NCBI RefSeq assembly: GCF_037392515.1
Contig: NC_090291.1
Coordinates: 28,754,001-28,818,000, forward strand
Direction of reading: 5' to 3'
Source: Haliotis asinina
Taxonomy: Eukaryota > Mollusca > Gastropoda > Lepetellida > Haliotidae
Length of the DNA stretch: 64,000 bases
Below the pieces are notes generated by a model, which was not told where the DNA came from, did no database searches, and saw only the letters and a program-made list of their open reading frames with translations. Shown piece after piece: positions 1 through 10,242 of the stretch. Each line of letters opens with the position of its first letter. Position 1 is the first letter of the stretch. Both the position numbers and the translations under genes were made by a program.

Positions 1-2640
1 CAGTATGGCCACTGCACAGATGGTCAGCCCTGACCTTCAGATCACAGAAATGTTCAATACCATCAAATCTATTAATTTTATTAGTTTTTAAATTAGATCA
101 ACCTCGGCCCATATGTGCATGTAAATGATAAAACCTCTGAACTGTATCTTTATGGCCTGTAGAATATGGAGGAGGTTTATCGGTAATTATTCAACTTCAG
201 TTTTACAATGATTTGATTTGGAATATTTTAGAAATTAAGTTCAAAAACATTTTGACTCAATGTTTCAGTCCTTTTCTCTGTTTCACTGTTAAAATAAATG
301 TTTCTTGTTGTACAGCAAAATGAGTAACACTTTTGACAGTATAATTAATGTATAGTGATTTTAGTTTTATGCTGCCTTTTTCAATATTCCAGCAATATCA
401 AGCCAAGGGACACCAGAAATGGGTTTCATACATTGTGCCCATAGGGGGAATCAAACTCAGGTCTTCAGTGTGACAAGCGAATACCCTAACCACTAGGCTC
501 CATTAATTTCTTGTGGTAAATGGGTTAAAGAGTAATTTGCCCATTTGGACAAATGCTTCATTCTAGAGTATAACTTTAAATCATTTTGTTTCTGTAAGCT
601 GTATGAATAATCACACATATGCACATTTGCAGCAATGTTTTTAAATGGGAGAACTACACATTATAAACATAATATAGACTTAAAACATTTATCAACTTTC
701 CCCACTTGTCAGTTTGTTTACATTGGAAATGAACACCGATGATTCCAAGCAAGCTCCATCACATTGCTTGCCTCTTCACACACTAGTACATGTAGTTAGT
801 AAACGATCTATCACTGTGAAGAGTTTTACTGCACATCTTCAAAGTAGATATGATGATCGCATTAGATGGCATTTGTACCAGGCTAGCTGATTGGCTCTTG
901 TATATAATAAACATTGGTTATGATTGGTTGACGCTAACATGAGCCATTATTGGAATGTATTATCTCCGAATATTGACAACATGTTAGATTGGCAGGTTTC
1001 ATTTTCAAATATTGCATAATTTGGCATTTTTTTAAAAAACATGGAATGTTCGAAGACGAAACGTATGCAACAGTACTTCAAACTCTGAGCCAGTCATTTT
1101 GTTTGATTGTGAAATGATCTAATAGGTAAGTAATGTATGGACGTGTGAGTTTCAGTAATATAAAACTACTGTTTGCAGTATCACTAAAGATCCTATTTTC
1201 AATCCCAAAAATTCTTTGTTGGTCTGATCCTCTGTTCTACATGTACCCAAGCATATAATCCCAAAAGTCCAAAAGTGTGATTTTATATAAACTTATGTAA
1301 ATAAATAAATTCCTTAAAGGTTCTGTCAAGTGTTAAGAACTCTCCAGTCACAGGAAATGGAAACAGGATGCTAGAAATGAGAAGGGGGTGACAGTGAAAG
1401 AGACGTGAATGTTTTATCTCGGAAACATATGGTCTGACTAACACAAGCCCAGCAACTACTGTAGTTAAAGGACACACAACAATCAACACAATGAGCACTT
1501 TGGCCACGAAGAGCTGAAACATAGTATTATTGAAGAGTCACACACGAGGCTTGAATCATTTCAAGGCCATTGTGCTGACCACAGTCCCATACTTCATGCT
1601 CTGTCCAGATGCCCTTCAAACAAAAATATAATCATTACTTTGACTGATTTCATCAGGTGACAAATATTCAAGTCTGCTAGATAAATGTTAATAATTATTT
1701 ATCAAAAACATATCGCAAACTTGAATGCTGTTCAAATGGGCCGAAAGAAATATGAAACAGAAGAAAGAACAGGAATTTTGCAACATAGAGTTTAATGAAA
1801 AATATGTCTTTAAAAAAGATATTTCATTTGCAATTGACTGTACAATAAATGAGTGATCCGGTTTGCTAAATTAAAAAATCTCAGTCAAAAGATGATGGTT
1901 GACGTCTGCCACACAAGCCATGAGGGTATGGCTTGAGACATGGTAGGTAGTTAAATAACTTTAGATAATACCACTAACATCATAATTATAAATATAATTT
2001 CATACCATTACATTTTGGTCTGACTGAAATGGACAGATGAATATTATATAACATTTTCCTAGCATCAGTGTGTTCATATCAATGAGCAGTTTGTGTGTAT
2101 TACACAACAATAAAAATATCCTTATAAAAATTGGAGTAGTATATATCCATCATGTCACCCTTGTCTAGTTGCTGAGAACATATTAAAAACTGAATCTATT
2201 TTTTGTCAATGAAACAAATTGTTATAATATGTTTTGTAAAATAAACAGCATATGCTAGATGACTGCTTTAACCATTGTCTTGGAACAGGGAAAATTATAT
2301 TTTTCATCCTTTGAGTTATTTCATCACAGTAATGGATTGAATAAATATTGTAAAAATATTATAAATCATTTGTGTGAGTGACTTTCACATTTTCTTAATG
2401 AAAACTGCAAATTCTGACAGATGGTACATACCCACGAATGTGTCAAATACGTTTAATATTAATCATAAGTAGTCTCAAGGGGAAAAGTATTTTTACATTA
2501 ATTGAAAAATTTGTTAATACAGTAAAAATCAATTTCACAACAACTGAAGTATAAACTACAATAAAACACAATCAATATCATAATATCTAAAGAATAAAGC
2601 GTGTTATTTATGTCAATCACTCAACATTTACAATACTAAC
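1..2640. other. Intergenic, AT-rich, no gene seen
   Basis: No reading frame here shows protein-like composition, a recognisable domain or plausible exon borders. The one recognisable item is an old SINE at 363-505. A stretch near 885-960 has several ATTGG (inverted CCAAT) motifs and a TATATAA, but nothing downstream supports a gene. Confidence 0.6.
363..505 (-). repeat. SINE family A copy (tRNA-derived)
   Basis: Read on the - strand it begins with the tRNA-like head (GCCTAGTGGTTA), has a decayed box B and ends with the family tail (GCTGGAATATTG). The same body recurs at least a dozen times in the window. This copy is diverged and has lost its (ACTC)n tail. Confidence 0.75.
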
Positions 2641-3400
2641 ATATTGACTTATCTCGTAGGAGAGCTGCCAGGGATTATTTCGCTCATAACACACGTCACT
2701 CATGTTAATTTCCGATTTATGAGTCTCTATGTGTGTTTAATTGATTGTCGGGACAATGTATGTTGCGTGTAATTTACCTGTGAATTATTGTCACCCACAC
2801 ACCAGACAACACGACAACAATGAAGTCAACTTGCCAATCTCAATCAGGTGGCACAAAGATGGAATGCAATTAATTGCCCAACAATGGCGTGTGAATCGCT
2901 GCATGAAAGCTACTCTTTTCTTGATATAAACCGATACTCCATTGGACGATGATATTTCACGAATTGAATAAGAGGTACTTGGGGGTCTGCTAAGAGGCTA
3001 TTGATTGGCTGGGAGAACCCAGATGTATTTTGTTGACCCCTCTTGGAGGAACAAAAACTTTCATAGATTAGCGCTATTTTGCCCTACTCGGGACAGGAGC
3101 CTCATTCTCACATCAATCTAGAATGCTATAGATTTCTGTCGGAGCTATGGGTGCCTTGGAACTTGTGGTGAAACGCACAAGTTTATCTCGGGGAGATATT
3201 GATGTATCTGAGAAATTTATGTCTTTCACGACATCTTGCTCCCCTGTCGCAATTCTGCCTGCGTGATGTTCACACGGGGAGTACTGTGCCATTTGGCATA
3301 CGTTACACCCTTGCATGCGACGTGATTAATTTTTGCCCATTGCCGTCTTTTCTCATCGATAGCCAGTTCACATTGATGAAATTCGTAATTCACAGACAAA
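2640..3400. other. Non-coding block with SOX-like and homeobox-like motifs
   Basis: The base composition is more balanced than in the flanks, with more CpG. It holds several ACAAT/ATTGT cores between 2750 and 2890 and TTAATTGATTG at about 2738. A short open frame on the - strand (3316-3113) has ordinary composition but no recognised domain and no clear splice partners. It could be a cis-regulatory element; no function is shown by sequence alone. Confidence 0.3.
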
Positions 3401-4445
3401 TCAATTGCACATCTGCTGTCGTTGGTATAGATACTTTAAATTTTTCCCACCGAATGTTGAACAAATTGAACTGTCTTACAATTTCTAAAGGATCAATAAG
3501 CTCATCAATGTTGGTAAAAAAGTTTTTCTTCACAGAAGTTTTCGAAACTAAAGAGGTTTACTTTACGTCAGCTGATGTAATGTTTACTTGTAAGAAACCA
3601 AAGACGGAACTCAGTGGTGCCAATACGATAAAAAGACAGCAAGATTACATGAATTTCAGACACTGTGATGAACCCACTGAGATCCACTTTTTCAAATTTA
3701 AACAAAAAAGATCAATTCACCAATAATGGCTATTTTGTAGTATCAGCAAATTACCATTAAAAGTACTCGTGGCCTGAGAAAAGGACACATCATGGTTGCA
3801 TTTAAGTTTCACAAGGGTCCATTCAAAAGAATAAAAGAATTAAAGGTTCTTTCACATACTTTCATTTTTATGTCTCTCACACTCTGAAAGTAGTAAACAA
3901 GTTTTCGAGAAATAGAATGAGTTTGCAATTACTTGGCAATCTCTCTTATGCAGCACTTAGAAAAAATGAGGGATTTTGAAAGTGATCTTTTTCAATATCA
4001 CCAATATGTCTTTCAATGCACATGATAATGCCAACATTCTGTGAACTATGTTGTTATTCACAACCTCACAGGAATATTGTGTTTGTCCAAAAATAACTTT
4101 CATTTCAGATTCTTCCAAGTACTGTATGGTGTAATTCAACTATTAATAACATTCAAACATTTTAAGATATTAAAATTATTTCAAAAGCAATAAAATCTAA
4201 TTCAGTGATATTTTGAGTGAATGAAATGTTCTCTTACACTTTTTAAAACACTTCTGCATAAATTCTGATTATCAGGATCACATGGTATCTTACAGATAAT
4301 TCTGTATATTGATATTCTCCAGTTAGATTTAGATTCAACCACACATGTAAATCAGATACTCTGTTACAATGCCTCTCTGAATGAGTGAGTGAAGATGGTT
4401 TTACACTTTTTGGTTTAAACCAGAAGGCCGTCTTTCTGAAGATAA
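3401..4445. other. Intergenic, nothing recognised
   Basis: A 175-codon frame on the + strand (3199-3726) runs into this stretch, but it has no domain and no homology I recognise. The rest is AT-rich without structure. Confidence 0.5.
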
Positions 4446-4446
4446 G

Positions 4447-4590
4447 AAAACACATGAGTGAGTGAGTGAGTGAGTGAGTGAGTGAGTGAGTGAGTGAGTG
4501 AGTGAGTGAGTGAGTGAGTGAGTGAGTGAGTGAGTGAGTGAGTGTTTTATACCACCTTTGGCAATATTCCAGGAATATAAAGAGACACAG
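4447..4590 (-). repeat. (GAGT)n microsatellite with SINE family A tail
   Basis: About 90 bases of nearly perfect GAGT repeats (about 4454-4543) run straight into a truncated family A SINE tail (TTTTATACCACC then GGCAATATTCCAG). The array is the expanded (ACTC)n 3' end of the SINE, read on the opposite strand. Confidence 0.8.
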
Positions 4591-5440
4591 GAAAGTTCTG
4601 AAAGGAAAAAATCTTAATCAAATTATGTGTTTTTTACATACATTCTGTCTTTCCTGAGTGCTTTGACATCTACACCCAATAAGGTACATTGGTGTCCTGT
4701 GGTGTGTTTTTTGTTGCCAAGATCAAATTTTCCAAATCTGAGTGATAGGGAAATGAAGTCAATTGCGTTAGACAGCTGACATCTAATTGATTTAAGAACC
4801 CACACATCCTTAACTTAGACTGGGGGGGTCACAGAAAGCTCAATGTTCAACTTCTGTGACCTTTTATGGAATTCTACTCAGATATACATGTAGAGAGATA
4901 TTATATCAGAGTACTTGAAAAATCTATATTTCATGAGATTAGATCAGATGCTTCTCTTTTTACAAAAACAACATTTGAGCTATACTCTTGGTGTGAAGGA
5001 GCACAGGAATCTAAAGTTCTGACATAAATAATGTAATTACATTTTTTCCACACTATTGATAAAAACCTACTTCTCCTTAAAAATACCAAGATGGGAATAC
5101 GGAAAGTGCCACAGTGAACAGCACATCTATGATGACATTAAATATACTTTGATCCTGATGGAGACTAGTAAATATCACCAGACTCTAGAGTGTAGAATTA
5201 TTCATGGAATAAGATATACACATTAACATACATTAAACATAGGTTAACAAGAAATATAATTATCAGCAATACACTGAGTTTCGTTATCATTAATAGAGGA
5301 TACTAAACTATCTTCCATGTAACACCACATTTATTAAGTGAGTGAGTGATTTGGTATCAGTCAGCGAAAGTGTATGGTGTTTCACAGAAGCAAGTTTAGC
5401 ATTATGTTTGTTACTCTCCAACATAAATTAATAGAGTTGT

Positions 5441-5722
5441 GACGATACATTGTAGCATCAATAATCGTGATACTTTATCAGACAATACACATATCGATAT
5501 TTTTTTCGTATTGGGATACGTATCGTTGACTTTGAAATTGTTAATTTTCATTAGAAATTGACAGTTATGTCAAAATTTACACTGTCTTAATACAATAATA
5601 TATGTTTTTTTAAGAAAATAACTAAAGATAGCATGTCATGATGTGAATTGAATCGTATCGTATTGTTCCAAGATATCGTGATACATATCATATCGTGACT
5701 TTTCTGTATCGTCACACCTCTA
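5441..5722. mobile_element. hAT-like MITE
   Basis: Both ends carry near-identical inverted repeats (TAGAGTTGTGACGATACA on the left; TAGAGGTGTGACGATACA when the right end is reversed). The interior is rich in GATACGTATCG-type self-complementary words and has no coding capacity. Possible 8-bp duplications (ACATAAAT and ACATGAAC) match only six of eight, so the exact ends are uncertain. Confidence 0.6.
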
Positions 5723-5856
5723 TACATGAACAAAAACTGTGGCGAAACTGCCTACAGTGTGATGAGCCTTGACTCCAAATGTATGGTTGCAATCAGCAAA
5801 ATACAGGTTGGAGACACTCAAGGATGCTCCACCCTCTGCTGGTTGACTAAACTTCT

Positions 5857-6012
5857 TGGTGAGTGAGTGAGTGAGTGATTGAGTGATTGAGTGATTGATT
5901 GAGTGATTGAGTGAGTGAGGGAGTGAGTGAGTGAGGGAGTGAGGGAGTGAGACACCGAATTTTAGCAATGTCCCAGAAATATTCCGTGAGGGGAAACCAG
6001 AAATGGACATCA
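5857..6012 (-). repeat. SINE family A copy with degenerate GAGT/GATT array
   Basis: A variable GAGT/GATT/GAGG array is followed by the family A core (TTTTAGCAATGTCCCAGAAATA, then AGAAATGGACATCACACATT). The head region is missing. Confidence 0.65.
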
Positions 6013-7660
6013 CACATTATCTTACCTCACACATGAATGTCACTTTCTGACTGGCTAAGCCCTATTCTATTATTTTCAATGTACCCCGCTTACAGGCAAT
6101 GTATTATTTTCAATGTACACCACTGGGAATTCCGAACTCTTCTGGTGCTTCATGGTAGTACTTCTGAATTACCCCTGCAGGCCCATGGCCCCCTCGTGAC
6201 CTGTGAACAACTTATATTGTACCCATTAAAACAGAGCCTGTTGCCAAGAGTGCTAACATGGAGAAAAGGCTTGTATGGTACAGAGGATACCTATAAACCC
6301 AAAACCTCACACCCTAAACAGAACCGCTGAACAATCACCAACCAACCTTCCCAATAGCCATAACAACTAAAGGTCTATGTCCCTAGTCAGATAACCCACA
6401 ACCCACGTCCCCACCTAGATTAACTAAAACTAAAACCTTCATCATTACCCATAGTAACTAAAAACATTACAAGCGAGTCACTTTGTTAAAACAACTCATG
6501 GGGAAGAAGTATATATTTTCAGTGGCCTGATTTAAGGATAGTGTGACATACAAGTATCAACAGGGGGTTACTGTTAGCAAAGCCTACACATACGCAATGA
6601 TCATTACATCGTAAACATGATTATATTAACCCAAAACTTGTCCTATCGATTTCAATAATCCAGACACGGCAGAGTCCACATGAACGACCCCTTGTTTCAC
6701 TGTTTCTATATATATACACACATAAAACGTTTTCTGGCACACAAACAATACAATATGAGTATATCTAATAACGACAATGCTTGTAGCTGAGTATTTAGGT
6801 TTACGGGGTCTGGTTGAGATCAAAATGGAGTTCCGAATATTGGCTACCAATATTCGTATATATACCACAGGCCATTTATATATATATATATATATTGAAA
6901 CGCTGTGCAAACGTTCTATAAGCAGTCGACAACGTAAATGAATATTGTTTTGTTAACGTGCTTTTTAGTCGGAATTAAATTTACCATGCCAGTGCATTGC
7001 GTGAACCCTCAAATGTGAGGGTATAGACACGTGAACAAACAGAATGCCAAGGCAATCACAAATCATTTTGACTAGAGAGCCAAAAGAAAAGAAAACACAC
7101 TTTCATTACTTGCATACCATGTGTGGTCAACGCATGACTAAAGATTTACAACCGTTCGTGCACAACTGATGATCCCATGTCGTTAGCTCGTGCGTGTTTG
7201 TAACTTGCTTATTCCCCCAACGGCGGTTACTTCCCTTACAGTGATATTTTCGATGTCTATTTGATGATGTATTGATTTGTATTAATTTAAAGCATGTATT
7301 TACAGTCTTATGTATACACCGTGTTTGACATTCTATATCCTGGTCGACAGTTAAACACATTTCTTTTAGAATATGTAGATCTCAATACACTCTCCCAAAA
7401 TAGTAACACATTTTCGTGTAGTGCGTGTACTCGTGAAGAAAGCGTATATTAACGAATTTAGCCTGGTAACTTTAAAATAAGATAATACATTTAATGTCTG
7501 GATCAGTTGCGGTCAAATTTCGCTGTATAAATAGAAGAAGCACATTCACAGTTTATATAAAGTTCGATTTAATGAAGGCGTCCGTTCCCAGTTGGGTGTT
7601 GTCTTCGGGATCTCTCGTGGCCACAATGAACCCTAAAAATGCTCTGCGTTGTCTCGGCAA
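6013..7660. other. Intergenic, no gene seen
   Basis: It contains a 24-base word at 6130-6153 that recurs exactly at 10005-10028, a C-rich stretch at about 6330-6470, TA dinucleotide runs near 6710 and 6880, and a perfect 10-bp-arm palindrome at 6834-6856. The open frames here have repeat-like or random composition. Confidence 0.5.
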
Positions 7661-7664
7661 GGAC

Positions 7665-8024
7665 TAAATAAGTAACCCGTGAAGGTCCCGGGGTAGAACA
7701 GGCTTTCAGCAACCCATGCTTGCCATAAAAGGCTACTATACTTGTCGTAAGAGGCGACTAACGGGATCGGGTGGTCAGGCTCACTGACTTGGTTGACACA
7801 TGTCATCAGTTCCCAGTTGCGCAGACCAATGCTCATGTTTTTGATCACTGGATTGTCTGGTCCAGACTCAATTATTTACAGACCGCCGCAAATATGTCTG
7901 GAATATTGCGGACTAAATTCACTCACTCACTCACTCACTCACTCACTCACTCACTCACTCACTCACTCACTCACTCACTCACTCACTCACTCACTCACTC
8001 ACTCACTCACTCACTCACTCACTC
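7665..8024 (+). repeat. SINE family B copy with long (CACT)n tail
   Basis: This is one of the most complete family B copies. It starts near CCCGTGAAGGTCCCGGGG, continues through CTTGTCGTAAGAGGCGACTA and GGGATCGGGTGGTCAGGCTC, and ends in a GGAATATTGCGG tail followed by about 100 bases of (CACT)n at 7919-8024. Family B recurs at about 9.07, 9.26, 17.9, 23.1, 38.4, 39.4 and 40.1 kb. Confidence 0.8.
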
Positions 8025-8029
8025 AATAA

Positions 8030-8911
8030 GCCTTTGATCCCCACCTAGTGGAATTCTGGCCCATTGCCCGTGCAATGCCTGTCGATCTGACGTCTGCTGA
8101 GTGAAGCGTGACATTAACTTGCTGAAACAGCTAGCTCTGGCAGTCAATGATCGGAAGTACAAAATGTATGTGAATCCTCGAGATTCTGTAAGAATACCAT
8201 GAAGGTACACAGTGAAGTTAAGATTTCTGCGTGTAGGATATGGATCCCATATCATGACACTCACACCACCATGTCGGTCAACCCGGGGTCTCGGTTCTGG
8301 GCAAAATGTTCACTTTTCGACGTCGGTAAACACGTATAGTCTTCTGTCACGGCACTGAAGCAGAAAGCGTGATTCGTTCACTGAACCATACACATCGCCA
8401 GGTTGAGGATTCTAGGATCGAACGTTATTGCACCACTGGACCAGTCGATGTGATGGTCAAAATAAGGTCTTCTAGCTCGAAGTCCAGCTTCTCGTAGACG
8501 AATGAGTGAGTATGGTTTTACGCCTCTTTTGGCAATGTTACCGCTAAATCACGGCGGGGGACACCTGAAATTGATTTCACATACTGGACCCATGTGGTGA
8601 ATTGAACCCCTTCGGCTTGACGAGCGAACGCTTTAACCACTAGGCTACCCCACTGCCTCTCGTAAGCGATTACGAATGGTTTGCGCTGCAGTGATAATTC
8701 GAGGTCTGCCACTTCGAGACCGATCTTGTGTAGAATTGGTTTGTTGAGGTCCGTCCCATAAACGACTGCTGTGGTAAACATTGAAGTGACGTGAAACGAC
8801 AGATTGAAGATCCCCAGCTTCCAGACGCTCAAAGGCAATGTTTCGATTTAAAGCAGTGAGCCGCGGTATATCGATATGCTTACAGTTAGCTAAAAATGGA
8901 AATAGGAGCAA
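8030..8911 (-). pseudogene. Tc1/mariner transposase relic split by a SINE
   Basis: On the - strand the 5' part (8911-8661) gives a helix-turn-helix-like stretch ending in TIRNRLREA, a known Tc1 transposase motif. The 3' part (about 8503-8030) gives scattered pieces such as a GSISYT-like block and a QLFQQ-like block in different frames. Many stops and frame changes mark it as long dead. A family A SINE lies between the two halves. Terminal repeats were not identified, so the outer limits are approximate. Confidence 0.65.
8503..8660 (-). repeat. SINE family A copy inserted in the Tc1 relic
   Basis: The family A body is near full length: a short GAGTGAGTATGG end, GCAATGTTACCG, GGGGGACACCTGAAAT, box-B-like GAATTGAACC and the head CCTAGTGGTTAAAGC when read on the - strand. 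It separates the two transposase fragments and is therefore younger than the Tc1 insertion. Confidence 0.75.
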
Positions 8912-9067
8912 GATTCCTCAGACCTGCTCGTGCACATTGCGAACCACCTTTTCTCCGTTACATTTTCATGCAACTTGACAGTTTTGAACATAAACGTGCA
9001 TTACAGTTTCCGAAGATACGTTTACGCTGTGCATTCGTTTCATGTACGGAAACCAGCATAGTAATGT

Positions 9068-9200
9068 CGAACTTATTAAGGATCGGTTGGTCAAGCTCCC
9101 TGGCTTGATTGATGCATGTGATCGTATCCAATCTGCGTAGATTAATGCTCACAATATCAATCACAGGATCATCGGGTCCCAACTCGATTACTTACACACT
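9068..9200 (+). repeat. SINE family B fragment
   Basis: The family B middle is recognisable: AGGATCGGTTGGTCAAGCTC, then GATTAATGCTCACA, then ATCACAGGATCATCGGGTCC. It is diverged and lacks both head and tail. Confidence 0.65.
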
Positions 9201-9261
9201 GATTATTGGTGAGTGCAGCCTTACACAATAAACAACAAACAAACATTCTATCTGCACAGCT

Positions 9262-9475
9262 GGATGGTCGATTGGTTTGTTGGCGGTTTATAAATAAGCA
9301 AGTGTGGACCAGACACTCCAGTGATCAACAGCATGATCATCGATCTAAGCAACTGGGAAGTGATGACGTGTGTCAATCAAGTCAGCGAGGAAGGCCATCC
9401 GATCCCGTTGGTCGCCTCTAACGACAAGAATTGGTTTACTGAAGATGGATTCTAATCTGGATCTTGGTACGCTGG
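9262..9475 (-). repeat. SINE family B fragment, inverted to its neighbour
   Basis: Read on the - strand, it carries family B words in order: CGTTAGAGGCGACCAACGGG, GATGGCC, then GATCACTGGAGTGTCTGGTC. With the + copy at 9068-9200 it forms an inverted pair that could fold into a hairpin if transcribed. Confidence 0.65.
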
Positions 9476-10040
9476 GCTCGGTCTCTATTCGTATTGCACA
9501 GTCAAAATCGGAGGAAATAATTATTCCAGATGTCAGGTTGACCTGAAAAAAATCAAGTCCTCATCGGAGAAACCGGCGACAGTAATATGAATCCGACTGG
9601 TTGAGAAGCAAGAACCAGCAAAGGTGACATTCACTTTGAGTGAGTGAGGATTTACATCGCTTATAGCCGTGTTCTGCAGCCCGCCCGACAGCCCGGGACG
9701 GGTAATTTTCAACTAGGACTGAAAATTCTCAAATCCACCGGTCCGACGGTCGAGTTTTATAATTAAGACATATATTGTGAAGACATACATCACATTTCAG
9801 ATATATATTCTTAATTCACTCATAAAAAAAGGTTAATTAGTAAAGTAGTGTTTTTCTTGTGGACAGGCACGTTTTGTTCAGGGCTGGTAGAATCGAACAC
9901 GAGTCTCCAGAGTTACGAGCCAACACTTTCACCGTTAGGCTGAACCACCATCACTTTGTGCACAGCACCCTTAAAAAGTGTAAACACTTTTTGTCACTAG
10001 ATATTTCCGAACTCTTCTGGTGCTTCATATTTCTCTAGAT
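9476..10040. other. Intergenic stretch upstream of HSF5
   Basis: It is non-coding. A diverged SINE piece with box-B-like GAATCGAACAC lies at about 9885-9950. The second copy of the 24-base word shared with 6130-6153 is at 10005-10028. Confidence 0.45.
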
Positions 10041-10041
10041 C

Positions 10042-10170
10042 TATATAAACAACGAGGGTCAAAATACTGGCGGCAACATTGTTGCCACCTTTGCAACTTT
10101 TAATAATTGATAATGACGTCACACCCCCGTTCTGATGTCATTTGTTCGCTAAGATGACGTCATTACGTCA
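10042..10170 (+). promoter_or_regulatory. HSF5 upstream region: TATA-like box and CRE cluster
   Basis: A TATATAAA lies at 10042-10049. Downstream are two perfect cAMP-response palindromes TGACGTCA (10114-10121 and 10155-10162), a near match TGATGTCA (10133-10140) and a half site TACGTCA (10164-10170). All lie within 130 bases of the HSF5 start codon. CREs bind CREB/CREM/ATF factors, and vertebrate HSF5 is a germline gene, so a germline CREM-type input is plausible but inferred. Confidence 0.5.
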
Positions 10171-10242
10171 GTTAGAACGCAAACAGGCTTTCAGTGTGTT
10201 CTTCCTTGGTTGTGGTTCCTGTTGTTCTAGTGGACGGTCACG

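Noticed and set aside
1041-1056. Heat-shock-element-like GGAATGTTCGAAGA
   Set aside because: A single imperfect match far from any gene; expected by chance in 64 kb.
3113-3316. 67-codon - strand frame as a possible first exon
   Set aside because: Composition is protein-like, but it ends in a stop and no downstream exon in phase could be found.
3199-3726. 175-codon open frame on the + strand
   Set aside because: No domain, no homology I recognise, no splice or promoter context; length is within chance for this composition once the whole window is considered.
7771-8037. Frames rich in THSL repeats
   Set aside because: They are translations of the (CACT)n microsatellite and the SINE B body.
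10005-10028. Heat shock element within the 24-base word upstream of HSF5
   Set aside because: The TTC and GAA units are present but their spacing (1 and 3 bases) does not fit the required two-base gaps.
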